Positions 9,428 to 17,036 of a stretch of DNA of 64,000 nt are shown here, in pieces (position 1 is the stretch's first letter; the number at the start of each line of letters is the position of its first letter). The DNA lies in contig CAVXUB010000005.1 of the NCBI GenBank assembly GCA_963764805.1, positions 248,001 to 312,000 of the forward strand. Direction: 5' to 3'. A program made the translations under genes and the position numbers. This DNA comes from CAVXUB01 sp963764805. Lineage in GTDB: Bacteria; Actinomycetota; Acidimicrobiia; Acidimicrobiales; Bog-793. Below the pieces are notes generated by a model. That model saw nothing but the letters and a program-made list of their open reading frames with translations. It was not told the origin of the DNA and made no database searches.

Positions 9428-9456
9428 TTGACGGTCGGCGACCGATCGTCCACACT
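9428..9456 (+). promoter_or_regulatory. Promoter of the SAM riboswitch operon
   Basis: TTGACG (9428-9433) and CACACT (9451-9456) with a 17-nt spacer. A start about 7 nt downstream would begin the transcript at the 5' edge of the riboswitch. Confidence 0.55.
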
Positions 9457-9462
9457 GGAGCC

Positions 9463-9571
9463 AATCATCCAGAGCGGCTGAGGGACGGGCCCTGTGACGC
9501 CGCGGCAACCAGTGCAGGCGACCGGCATGACCGGATCGCACCGTGCACCAGGTGCCAATGCCCGACCGATG
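9463..9571 (+). promoter_or_regulatory. SAM-I (S-box) riboswitch
   Basis: The conserved S-box core is visible: CATCCAGAG, GCGGCTGAGGGA, GGCCC, TGACGCC, then CGGCAACC, followed by a helix ending GGTGCCAATGCCC. P1 can form between CATC (9466-9469) and GATG (9568-9571), and the 3' strand of P1 runs straight into the GAGGAGGAGA ribosome binding site of the next gene. SAM binding that stabilises P1 could therefore hinder ribosome binding; the absence of a T-run argues against a terminator mechanism. S-boxes normally control methionine, cysteine or SAM genes. Confidence 0.88.
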
Positions 9572-9583
9572 AGGAGGAGATCT

Positions 9584-10822
9584 GTGGGTCACGTCCAAGG
9601 TCTGCGATGCCGGGAATGCGAGCGCACGTACCCGGCGGAGGCTTTGCATGTCTGCGACTGGTGTTTCGGGCCGCTCGAGGTGGCGTACGACTACGACGGC
9701 ATCGCCGCCACCGTCAGCCGGCAGCGGATCGCCGCCGGCCCCTCCACGATCTGGAGATATGCCGATCTCCTCCCCGCCGCCGCCGAGGATCCCGTCGATC
9801 TCGGTGCGGGGATGACGCCCCTCGTGCGGGCGGAGCGGCTCGGCGCCGAGCTCGGCCTGCCCGACCTGTGGGTGAAGGACGACACCCGCAACCCGACCGG
9901 CTCGTTCAAGGACCGCGTCGTCTCGGTGGCACTGACCAAGGCCCGCCAGTTCGGCTACAAGGTCGCCGCCTGCGCCTCGACGGGGAACCTCGCCAATGCG
10001 GTTGCCGCGCACGCCGCCCACGCGGGGATCGACTCGTACGTCTTCGTGCCACGCGACCTCGAGAGGGCCAAGGTCCTTACCACGGCCGTCTTCGGCGGCA
10101 ATGTGATCGCCGTCGACGGGACCTACGACGACGTCAACCGTCTCTGCGCCGAGCTGGCGAGCGAGCGTCCGGACTGGGCGTTCGTCAACGTCAACGTCCG
10201 CACGTATTACGCCGAAGGCTCGAAGACCCTCGCCTTCGAAGTTGCCGAGCAGCTCGGATGGCGGGCCCCCGACCATGTGGTCGTGCCGATCGCCTCCGGC
10301 AGCCAGCTGGTCAAGATCCACAAGGGGTTCAAGGAGTTGGCGCGCGTCGGGCTGCTGGAGGGGGGGACGGAGGCGCCACTGCCCAGGATCTCCGGCGCCC
10401 AGGCGGCCGGCTGCTCCCCGGTCGCCACGGCCTTCGCAAGCGGCACCGACACCATCAAGCCCGTCCGTCCCGACACGATCGCCAAGTCGCTCGCCATCGG
10501 CGATCCCGCAGACGGCTGGTACGCGCTGAAGACGGTTCGCGAGACCGGCGGCTCGATCGCCGCCGTGAGCGACGACGAGATCGTCGAAGGGATCCGCCTG
10601 CTCGCCCGCACCGAGGGGATCTTCGCCGAGACTGCCGGCGGCGTCACCATCGCCACCCTCGCCAAGCTGGCGGCCTCGGGGGTCATACGGCGGGACGAGC
10701 GGGTAGTCGCCTACGTGACCGGCAACGGGCTGAAGACGGTCGAGGCGTTGGCGGGCCGCCTGGGGGTGACGGCGACGATCGAGCCGACACTGCGGGGCTT
10801 CGAGAGATGGGAGAGCAACTGA
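9584..10822 (+). CDS. Threonine-synthase-like PLP enzyme under SAM control
   Basis: 412-residue fold-type II PLP enzyme closest to threonine synthase, which converts O-phosphohomoserine to threonine. The N-terminus has a CRECERTYP...CDWCFGP four-cysteine zinc-ribbon-like segment, then the PLP lysine in NPTGSFKDRV, the STGNLANAVAAHAA phosphate loop and C-terminal TAGGVTIATL. The GTG at 9584 is chosen for its GAGGAGGAGA ribosome binding site; in-frame ATGs upstream lie inside the riboswitch. Control by a SAM riboswitch and a 1-nt overlap with a sulfur carrier gene are odd for threonine synthesis. They suggest a homocysteine- or cysteine-forming enzyme using the same substrate, which is inference. 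Automated annotation would call it thrC. Confidence 0.85.
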   Translation: MGHVQGLRCRECERTYPAEALHVCDWCFGPLEVAYDYDGIAATVSRQRIAAGPSTIWRYADLLPAAAEDPVDLGAGMTPLVRAERLGAELGLPDLWVKDDTRNPTGSFKDRVVSVALTKARQFGYKVAACASTGNLANAVAAHAAHAGIDSYVFVPRDLERAKVLTTAVFGGNVIAVDGTYDDVNRLCAELASERPDWAFVNVNVRTYYAEGSKTLAFEVAEQLGWRAPDHVVVPIASGSQLVKIHKGFKELARVGLLEGGTEAPLPRISGAQAAGCSPVATAFASGTDTIKPVRPDTIAKSLAIGDPADGWYALKTVRETGGSIAAVSDDEIVEGIRLLARTEGIFAETAGGVTIATLAKLAASGVIRRDERVVAYVTGNGLKTVEALAGRLGVTATIEPTLRGFERWESN

Positions 10823-11097
10823 TGAGCGTCAACGTCCGCATCCCGAGCCAGCTGCGCACTCTTACGGGTGGCGCCGGCGAGGTCTCCGCCGAGGGGTCGA
10901 GCGTGCGGGAGGTGTTGAAGGCCCTGGAGGCAGGGCACCCCGGGATCGAGGGGCGGGTGCTGGACTCGGGAGGCGCCCTGCGGCGTTTCGTCAACTTGTT
11001 CGTGGCCGACGAGGACGTGCGCTTCCTGGACGGGCTCGACACGGAGGTGGCCGACGGCCAGACGCTCTCGATCGTGCCGGCGGTGGCGGGAGGCTGA
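10822..11097 (+). CDS. ThiS/MoaD-family sulfur carrier protein
   Basis: 91-residue beta-grasp protein ending in Gly-Gly, the C-terminus required for activation to a thiocarboxylate by an E1-like adenylyltransferase. The opening VNVRIPSQLRTLTGG, central FVNLFVADEDVRFLDG and closing TLSIVPAVAGG match the CysO/MoaD group. It overlaps the upstream threonine-synthase-like gene by 1 nt (TGATG), so the two are translationally coupled and shared in function. Likely role: donating sulfur to that PLP enzyme, by analogy with CysO-CysM in Mycobacterium. No E1-like gene (moeB/thiF) is in the window. Confidence 0.85.
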   Translation: MSVNVRIPSQLRTLTGGAGEVSAEGSSVREVLKALEAGHPGIEGRVLDSGGALRRFVNLFVADEDVRFLDGLDTEVADGQTLSIVPAVAGG

Positions 11098-11112
11098 TCC
11101 GGACCAGCCCGC

Positions 11113-11141
11113 TTGCAACTGTACTCTGTGCGTGCTTTGCT
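11113..11141 (+). promoter_or_regulatory. Possible groEL promoter
   Basis: TTGCAA (11113-11118) and TTTGCT (11136-11141) with 17 nt between, ending directly before the CIRCE operator. The -10 match is weak. Confidence 0.35.
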
Positions 11142-11142
11142 G

Positions 11143-11169
11143 TTAGCACTCGACTGATGAGAGTGCTAA
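11143..11169 (+). promoter_or_regulatory. CIRCE element (HrcA operator)
   Basis: Perfect TTAGCACTC-N9-GAGTGCTAA inverted repeat 39 nt upstream of the groEL start. This is the binding site of the heat-shock repressor HrcA, so groEL is heat inducible through HrcA. Confidence 0.95.
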
Positions 11170-11208
11170 CGCTCCCTCTGCTGCGGAGCTACAGGAGGAC
11201 ACAGATAC

Positions 11209-12831
11209 ATGCCGAAGTTGATTTCTTTCGACGAGCAGGCCCGACGCTCGCTCGAGAACGGGATGAACCAGCTCGTCGACGCGGTGCGGGTCACCCTCGG
11301 GCCCAAGGGTCGGAACGTCGTCCTGGAGAAGAAGTGGGGCGCTCCCACGATCACCAACGACGGTGTCTCGATCGCCAAGGAGATCGAACTCGAGGACCCC
11401 TTCGAGAAGGTCGGTGCCGAGCTGGTCAAGGAAGTTGCCAAGAAGACCGACGATGTCGCAGGTGACGGTACGACGACGGCGACGGTGCTCGCCTGGGCGA
11501 TGGTCCACGAGGGCCTGCGCAACGTGGCCGCCGGCGCCAACCCGATGGGTCTCAAGCGGGGCATCGAGCTGGCCGTCGAGACGGCCGTCGCCCGCCTGAA
11601 GGAGCTCTCCCGGGAGACCGAGACCAAGGAGCAGATCTCGCAGGTGGCGTCCATCTCGGCCGCCGACCCGGAGATCGGGTCGATGATCGCAGAGGCGATC
11701 GACAAGGTCGGCAAGGACGGCGTCATCACCGTCGAGGAGTCGCAGACCTTCGGGATGGAGATGGACCTGGTCGAAGGGATGCGCTTCGACAAGGGCTACA
11801 TCTCGCCGTACTTCGTGACCGACCCGGAGCGGATGGAGGCCGTCCTCGAGGACCCCTACATCCTGCTCGTCGGCTCCAAGATCTCGGCCGTGCGCGACAT
11901 GCTGCCGGTCCTCGAGAAGGTCATGCAGACCGGTAAGCCGCTCGTGATCATCGCCGAGGACGTGGAGGGCGAGGCCCTCGCCACCCTCGTGGTGAACAAG
12001 ATCCGCGGCACGTTCAAGTCGGCCGCCGTCAAGGCGCCCGGTTTCGGCGAGCGCCGCAAGGCGATGCTGCAGGACATGGCGATCCTCGCCGGTGGCCAGG
12101 TCGTCACCGAGGAGGTCGGCCTGAAGCTCGAGAACGTCACCCTCGACCTGCTCGGCCGTGCCGGCAAGGTGATCATCACCAAGGACGAGACGACGATCGT
12201 CGAGGGCGCCGGCGAGGACGCCGACATCAAGGGCCGCATCAACCAGATCAAGACCGAGATCGAGAACACCGACTCCGACTACGACAGGGAGAAGCTGCAG
12301 GAGCGGCTCGCCAAGCTGTCGGGCGGTGTCGCCGTGATCAAGGTCGGCGCGGCCACCGAGGTCGAGCTGAAGGAGAAGAAGCATCGCATCGAGGACGCCG
12401 TCTCCACCACGAAGGCGGCCATCGAGGAGGGTGTCGTGCCGGGCGGCGGCGTCGCCCTGCTGCGCACCCAGCGGAGCATCCTCGACAGCCTCGAGAAGCT
12501 CGAGGGGGACGAGGCGACCGGTGCTCGGATCGTGGCCCGCGCCGCCGAGGAGCCGCTGAAGCAGATCGCCACGAACGCCGGCCTGGAGGGCGGGGTCGTG
12601 GTCGAGAAGGTGCGCTCGCTGGAGAAGCTGTCCGAGGGCCTGAACGCGGCGACCGGTGATTACGAGGACCTCTTCGAGGCCGGCATCATCGACGCCGCCA
12701 AGGTCACCCGGTCGGCGCTGCAGAACGCTGCCTCGATCGCTGCTCTCTTCCTCACGGTCGAGGCGGTCATCGTCGACAAGCCGGAGGACAAGGCTCCCGC
12801 CATGCCCGGTGGAGGCATGGAGGACTACTGA
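11209..12831 (+). CDS. groEL: Chaperonin GroEL (Hsp60)
   Basis: 540-residue 60-kDa chaperonin subunit that folds proteins inside a double heptameric ring driven by ATP. The ATP-site sequences GPKGRNVVLEKKWGAPTITNDGV and DVAGDGTTTATVLAW are intact. The C-terminus is PGGGMEDY, shorter than the GGM-repeat tail of E. coli. No groES lies next to it, as for the second groEL copies of actinobacteria. Ribosome binding site GGAGGA about 10 nt before the ATG. Controlled by the CIRCE element upstream and followed by a strong hairpin terminator. Confidence 0.98.
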   Translation: MPKLISFDEQARRSLENGMNQLVDAVRVTLGPKGRNVVLEKKWGAPTITNDGVSIAKEIELEDPFEKVGAELVKEVAKKTDDVAGDGTTTATVLAWAMVHEGLRNVAAGANPMGLKRGIELAVETAVARLKELSRETETKEQISQVASISAADPEIGSMIAEAIDKVGKDGVITVEESQTFGMEMDLVEGMRFDKGYISPYFVTDPERMEAVLEDPYILLVGSKISAVRDMLPVLEKVMQTGKPLVIIAEDVEGEALATLVVNKIRGTFKSAAVKAPGFGERRKAMLQDMAILAGGQVVTEEVGLKLENVTLDLLGRAGKVIITKDETTIVEGAGEDADIKGRINQIKTEIENTDSDYDREKLQERLAKLSGGVAVIKVGAATEVELKEKKHRIEDAVSTTKAAIEEGVVPGGGVALLRTQRSILDSLEKLEGDEATGARIVARAAEEPLKQIATNAGLEGGVVVEKVRSLEKLSEGLNAATGDYEDLFEAGIIDAAKVTRSALQNAASIAALFLTVEAVIVDKPEDKAPAMPGGGMEDY

Positions 12832-12855
12832 TCCTCTCCGCTAGTGTCTGTGGAG

Positions 12856-12882
12856 GTGGGGCGCCGGCGGGCGCCCCACTTT
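12856..12882 (+). terminator. Rho-independent-like terminator of groEL
   Basis: Perfect 10-bp GC stem (GTGGGGCGCC / GGCGCCCCAC) with a 4-nt loop, followed by TTT, 25 nt after the groEL stop. Confidence 0.75.
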
Positions 12883-12927
12883 CGCGTCCGGGTTTCCGGG
12901 GGGTCGAGGTCCCGGGCGGGGTGGGCG

Positions 12928-12976
12928 ACGTTTCGCGGCTTTTGGCACCGTATCGGTAACAGAACCCGCGAAACGT
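12928..12976. repeat. 49-bp palindromic repeat element, intergenic copy
   Basis: Arms ACGTTTCGCGG (12928-12938) and CCGCGAAACGT (12966-12976) are perfect inverses; the centre holds a smaller ACCG-TAT-CGGT palindrome. The reverse complement of 37592-37640 matches this element at 44 of 49 positions with no gaps. It sits between the groEL terminator and hemQ, ending about 20 nt before the hemQ -10 box. Confidence 0.85.
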
Positions 12977-12995
12977 TGCCCCTTCCCCAGCTACC

Positions 12996-13001
12996 TAGAC
13001 T
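12996..13001 (+). promoter_or_regulatory. -10 box of hemQ, leaderless type
   Basis: TAGACT lies 6 nt before the GTG start of hemQ without a ribosome binding site between. Confidence 0.5.
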
Positions 13002-13007
13002 GCACCC

Positions 13008-13691
13008 GTGACCGAGCCGATCTCACCCTCCACCGGGTGGGGAGTCCTCCACCTCTTCTACAGGGCGACAGCGTCGGCCGACGCCGAGGCCATCGCCACC
13101 GCCGTCAAGTCGGCACGCGACGGCGAGCACCAGGTCGTCACGGCATCGATCCTCGGGCACAAGGCCGATCTCTGCTTCCTGGCGATCGGACCCGACCTGC
13201 GGCGCCTCCGCCAGCTGCAGTCGGAGCTTGATCGGGCGGGCCTCGACAGGAGCAGCTCGTACGTCTCCCTGACCGAGGTCTCCGAATACGCGGCGGGCCT
13301 GCCCGAGCAGATGCTCGAGGCGCGGCTGCACCCGAGGCTGCCCCCCGACGGGATGTCCGCCTTCTGCTTCTACCCGATGTCGAAACGCCGCCAAGCCGCC
13401 GACAACTGGTACACCCTGCCGTACGACGAGCGCCTGCGCCTGATGCACGGGCACGGCTCCGTGGGGCGGGAGTTCCGTGGGCGGGTGCTGCAGTTGATCA
13501 CCGGCTCCACTGGTCTCGACGACTACGAGTGGGGCGTCACGCTGTTCGGGGTCAGGCCGGACGACTTGAAGGAATGTGTGTACCGGATGCGTTTTGACGA
13601 GGCTTCGGCCAGGTACGCCGAGTTCGGGCCGTTCTACACCGGGATCGTCGGCGACTTGGAGCAGGTGCTCACCGACACAGGCGTCCGTTGA
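13008..13691 (+). CDS. hemQ: HemQ, coproheme decarboxylase (chlorite-dismutase family)
   Basis: 227-residue protein of the chlorite-dismutase-like family. In actinobacteria this group is HemQ, which converts Fe-coproporphyrin III to heme b in the last step of the coproporphyrin-dependent pathway. Recognisable parts are the FCFYPMSKRR segment, the NWYTLPYDER motif with the reactive Tyr, and the HGSVGREF segment, whose His (about residue 149) would be the proximal heme ligand. Cytoplasmic, no signal peptide. Starts with GTG behind a leaderless-type -10 box. Its stop overlaps the TTG start of larE, so the two are coupled, though no functional link is evident. Confidence 0.9.
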   Translation: MTEPISPSTGWGVLHLFYRATASADAEAIATAVKSARDGEHQVVTASILGHKADLCFLAIGPDLRRLRQLQSELDRAGLDRSSSYVSLTEVSEYAAGLPEQMLEARLHPRLPPDGMSAFCFYPMSKRRQAADNWYTLPYDERLRLMHGHGSVGREFRGRVLQLITGSTGLDDYEWGVTLFGVRPDDLKECVYRMRFDEASARYAEFGPFYTGIVGDLEQVLTDTGVR

Positions 13692-14485
13692 GCACCGAGC
13701 TGGCCAAGCTCGACGATCTCCGGTCGAGGCTGGCGGAGGCCGGGCGCCTCGTGGTCGCCTTCTCGGGTGGTGCCGACTCGGCCCTCCTCGCCTACGTCGC
13801 GCAGGAGACGCTCGGAGGCGATGGTGTGGTCGCCGTGACGGCGGTCTCCAAATCGCTGGCGCCCGAGGAGCGGGAGGACTGCGCACGGCTTGCGGCCGAG
13901 TGGGGACTCGATTGGCGCCAGGTGGAGACCGACGAGCTGGAGCGGGCCGCTTACCGGGCCAATGGCAAGGATCGTTGCTACCACTGCAAGACGGCGCTGA
14001 TGGACCTGCTGGAGCCGATCGCCCGAGGAGCGGGCGCCAAGGTGGCGCTCGGCGTGAATCTCGACGACCTCGGCGATCACCGGCCCGGTCAGCGGGCCGC
14101 CGCGGAGCGGGGAGCGCTCTTCCCGCTCGTCGAGGCCGGCCTCACGAAGGCCGAGGTGCGGGCGCTCTCGCACAGCTTGGGCCTGCGCACCTGGGACAAG
14201 CCGGCCGCCGCCTGCCTGGCCTCGAGGGTTCCCTACGGGACGCCGGTGACCCTCGGCGTGCTCGACCGGGTGGCCAAGGCGGAGTCGGCGTTGAGGCGCA
14301 TGGGGTACGCGGGGTTCCGGGTCCGGCACTACGGCGACCTCGCCCGCATCGAGTTGGACCTCGCCGACATGGGACGGGCCCTGGAGGAACGAGAGGCGAT
14401 CGTCGCAGGGCTGCGCGCCAGCGGCTACACCTACGTGACGCTCGACCTGGAGGGATTCCGCTCGGGCAACTTGAACACCGCCTAG
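13688..14485 (+). CDS. larE: LarE-like ATP-dependent sacrificial sulfur transferase
   Basis: 265-residue PP-loop enzyme. The P-loop SGGADS is at residues 26-31. Cysteines occur in the RCYHCK pair and in the conserved AACLASRVPYG loop, where LarE donates its own cysteine sulfur to the nickel-pincer cofactor. LarE normally works with LarB and LarC; neither is in the window, so the role is inferred from family only. It starts with TTG overlapping the hemQ stop (TTGA). The 3' end overlaps a convergent small gene by 4 nt. Confidence 0.85.
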   Translation: MSTELAKLDDLRSRLAEAGRLVVAFSGGADSALLAYVAQETLGGDGVVAVTAVSKSLAPEEREDCARLAAEWGLDWRQVETDELERAAYRANGKDRCYHCKTALMDLLEPIARGAGAKVALGVNLDDLGDHRPGQRAAAERGALFPLVEAGLTKAEVRALSHSLGLRTWDKPAAACLASRVPYGTPVTLGVLDRVAKAESALRRMGYAGFRVRHYGDLARIELDLADMGRALEEREAIVAGLRASGYTYVTLDLEGFRSGNLNTA

Positions 14486-14676
14486 CGAGGGTTGTCCTCG
14501 CCTGGCCTGACCACCTGCCAGCCGGTGCTCGACGTGCTCCGTGACTCGAAGAAGACGCAGTGCTCGGGGCAGCTGAACGGGAGCACCTCGTTCGCCTCCA
14601 GCCGGCAACGCTCGATCTTCTCTCCCGAGGGCACCGTCTTCATGATGTAGTGGCGGCACTCGGCGCGTACGCCCAT
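14482..14676 (-). CDS. Small cysteine-containing conserved-looking protein
   Basis: 64-residue protein I cannot assign. It has four cysteines in a C-x(15)-C-x(11)-C-x(3)-C order (ECRHY, ERCRL, FSCPEHC), which could bind zinc or an iron-sulfur cluster. The middle (SGEKIERCRLEANEVLPFSCPEHCVFF) reads like a real folded core rather than a shadow frame. The gene is convergent with larE, overlapping by 4 nt, and about 110 nt from the Nudix gene. No clear ribosome binding site before the ATG. Confidence 0.6.
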   Translation of the reverse strand: MGVRAECRHYIMKTVPSGEKIERCRLEANEVLPFSCPEHCVFFESRSTSSTGWQVVRPGEDNPR

Positions 14677-14773
14677 GCTCCATGATCGCGCGGCTCCCTA
14701 CCCGGATAGCCGTCACTGCGGGCTCGAGTTCCGGCTTGGGCTCGGGCCGCGGGCAGCTTTGCGGCATCGGCTG

Positions 14774-14779
14774 TAGCGT
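14774..14779 (+). promoter_or_regulatory. -10 box of the Nudix gene, leaderless type
   Basis: TAGCGT lies 8 nt before the GTG start at 14788. Confidence 0.45.
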
Positions 14780-14787
14780 CGCGGGCC

Positions 14788-15513
14788 GTGGAGGGCGAGA
14801 CCGACCAGGGGCCGCCGGCGGCGTCGCTGCGGGACCTGCTTCGCTGGAGCGAGAGCCTTTCGGCGATCGCCAGGACCGGGCTCGGGTTCACGAGCAGCTT
14901 GTACGAGCGGGAGCGTTTCGAAGAGGTGCTGCGCATCGCCGCCGACATCCGGTCTGTGGCGGGGGCGCAGCTTGCCGATACGGCCCGTTCGGGCGAGCCC
15001 GAGGACGCCGAGGGCTTCGTGCAGGAGTGGCTCGCATCGGTAGGCGAGGGCGTGCCTGGTTACGTGACGCCGAAGATCGCCATCGGCGCCGCGGTGGGCA
15101 ACGAGCAGGGCGAGCTCCTGCTGATCAAGCGCGCCGATTCCGGCGTCTGGCTCTACCCGACAGGATGGGCGGACGTCGGCTACTCGGCGTCGGAGGTGGC
15201 GGCCAAGGAGGTGCTCGAGGAGACCGGGCTGGAAGTCGAGCCGGTGAGGCTGATCATGGTCCTCGACGGCCTGAGGCTCGGCTTCACCCACGTGCCGCTG
15301 TACTCGCTCGTGTTCCTCTGCCGGCCGCTCGGCGGCCAGCTGCAGGCGCATCCGCTGGAGTGCGCAGATCTCGGGTGGTTCGCCGAGGACGCTCTGCCGT
15401 CGCCGCTCGCCGGTGCCGGCGCATGGGCGTCGCACGTGTTCGCGGCGCTTCGCGACGAGCCGTTCGACGTCTACTTCGACCTTCCCCGGATCCCGACGTG
15501 GCGGACGGGATGA
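14788..15513 (+). CDS. Nudix hydrolase with N-terminal helper domain
   Basis: 241-residue protein with an N-terminal helical domain (about residues 15-75) of the kind found in one Nudix subfamily, then a Nudix fold from about residue 90. The Nudix box reads GWADVGYSASEVAAKEVLEETGL: the EExG metal-binding core is intact, but the usual first Glu is Tyr and the Arg is Lys, both typical of this subfamily. It should hydrolyse a nucleoside diphosphate linked to another group; the substrate is unknown. It begins with GTG after a leaderless-type -10 box and converges on the PAC2 gene. Confidence 0.88.
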   Translation: MEGETDQGPPAASLRDLLRWSESLSAIARTGLGFTSSLYERERFEEVLRIAADIRSVAGAQLADTARSGEPEDAEGFVQEWLASVGEGVPGYVTPKIAIGAAVGNEQGELLLIKRADSGVWLYPTGWADVGYSASEVAAKEVLEETGLEVEPVRLIMVLDGLRLGFTHVPLYSLVFLCRPLGGQLQAHPLECADLGWFAEDALPSPLAGAGAWASHVFAALRDEPFDVYFDLPRIPTWRTG

Positions 15514-15529
15514 TCAGGAGCTCGCCCGC

Positions 15530-16390
15530 CTAGTGGTGGCGGTGGTCGCGCAGGAAGCGCTCGATCTCCGCAGCGAGCTCGTGTCCGCCCGGATCATGGG
15601 ACAGCAGTTCGGCCGCATCCAGCTCTGATTCGCCAGAGGCCCCCGAGGTGCCGGAGGCGCCGGCTTCGTGCAGCCTCGCCACGTAGGCGGCGACGTCTTC
15701 GTCCCCTGCCACGAGTTCGTCCACTTCCAGCTCGTACTGGCGAGAGGCGGCCTCCAGCTCGACCGTGTCGATGCCGGTCCCGATCAGCTCGTCGGCCCGC
15801 GAGACAAGCGCCAGAGCCGCTTTGGCCGAGCTCACCTGGGGTACGTAGAAGGGAACCGAGGCCCAGAGGGCCAATGACGGGATCCCCGCCTCGTGCAGCT
15901 CGGAGTGAAGGACGCCGATGATCCCCGTCGGTCCCTCGTACCTCGGGCGCGAGACCCCCGGCAGGTCGATCAGGCCCGGCGAGGTCGAACTGGTGGAGAC
16001 CCCCACCGGGCTCGAATGTGCCACCTCTGCCAGCAGCGCACCGAGGGTGAGGACCTTCTCCACCTTCAGGGAGCGGGCGAGCGAGACGAGGAGCGAGGTG
16101 TAGGTCTTCCAGTGGACGTGGGGCTCATAGCCGCGGACGATCACCAGGTCGGGCCCGGCGAGGAGCGAGGCGTGCGAGATCACCGTCGAGGGCCAGGCGA
16201 TCCTGCGCGACCGTGAGTCGGACTCGCGCACCTCCGGCCGGTGCTCGGTGAAGTCCACGAACTCCTCTGGATCGATCTCGGCGAAGGGGTTCGCCCGCCA
16301 GGCGCGGGCCATGTAAGCGGTCGCCACGGAAGCGCTGTCGGCGGCGTCGTTCCAACCCTGGAAGGAGGCCACCATGACGGGCCGGTTCAT
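15530..16390 (-). CDS. PAC2-family (proteasome assembly chaperone-like) protein
   Basis: 286-residue PAC2-family protein, beginning VMVASFQGWNDAADSASVA, the family's characteristic N-terminal strand and loop. Actinobacterial members are ATP-grasp-like companions of unknown function, named after a eukaryotic proteasome chaperone. The C-terminal 60 residues are an acidic, Gly/Ser-containing tail ending HDPGGHELAAEIERFLRDHRHH. Start uncertain: ATG 16390 matches family N-termini, while ATGs at 16375 and 16456 are alternatives, and none has a ribosome binding site. Divergent from the GNAT gene. Confidence 0.8.
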   Translation of the reverse strand: MNRPVMVASFQGWNDAADSASVATAYMARAWRANPFAEIDPEEFVDFTEHRPEVRESDSRSRRIAWPSTVISHASLLAGPDLVIVRGYEPHVHWKTYTSLLVSLARSLKVEKVLTLGALLAEVAHSSPVGVSTSSTSPGLIDLPGVSRPRYEGPTGIIGVLHSELHEAGIPSLALWASVPFYVPQVSSAKAALALVSRADELIGTGIDTVELEAASRQYELEVDELVAGDEDVAAYVARLHEAGASGTSGASGESELDAAELLSHDPGGHELAAEIERFLRDHRHH

Positions 16391-16501
16391 GTGCGGTACA
16401 CGACCGACACGGAGAGACCGGCCGGCAAGGCGCGAGGTTCGTGATAGCCAACCCATGATCGTCGTCTTCGTCGTTATGCCACAGGGCTGAGGAGAGATGC
16501 C

Positions 16502-17029
16502 ATGCCCGACCCAGATTACGGGATCGGTGCGCGTCGTAGGCTCGGCCCCATGGCAGAACCGACGCAGGATCGCCCGCATGCAGGGACCGTCGAAGTCGAG
16601 AGAGCTCGGCGGGCTACGCCTGAGCTGGTGGAGGCGATGGCGTCTCTGGTGCCCCAGTTGTCGAAGTCGTCGCCACCGCCGTCCCTGGAGGAGCTGGAGG
16701 CGCTGATCGGGTCCGACGCTTCGATCCTGCTGATGGCCGTCGATGGGGAGCGGGTCGTGGGCACTTTGACGTTGGTGGTGTTTCGGGTCCCTACCGGGGT
16801 GCGGGCGTGGATCGAGGACGTCGTCGTGGACGACGCGGCGCGGGGCCGCGGCGTGGGCTCGGCCCTGGTCCGGGCGGCCCTGCGTGAGGCGGCGGAGCTG
16901 GGCGCCAAATCGGTCGACCTGACCTCGCGGCCCGCACGTGAGGCTGCCAACCGCCTCTACCAGTCGCTTGGCTTTGTGCGCCGGGAGTCGAACCTCTACC
17001 GCTACGAGGGCCCGGCAGCGAGCAGCTGA
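16502..17029 (+). CDS. GNAT-family N-acetyltransferase
   Basis: 175-residue GNAT acetyltransferase that transfers acetyl from acetyl-CoA to an unknown amine. The CoA-binding motif A is DAARGRGVGSALVRAAL, followed by NRLYQSLGFVRRESNLYRY typical of the C-terminal strand. Ribosome binding site GAGGAG 7 nt before the ATG. It is tail to tail with pilT, 7 nt apart. Confidence 0.88.
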   Translation: MPDPDYGIGARRRLGPMAEPTQDRPHAGTVEVERARRATPELVEAMASLVPQLSKSSPPPSLEELEALIGSDASILLMAVDGERVVGTLTLVVFRVPTGVRAWIEDVVVDDAARGRGVGSALVRAALREAAELGAKSVDLTSRPAREAANRLYQSLGFVRRESNLYRYEGPAASS

Positions 17030-17036
17030 GGTTCCT

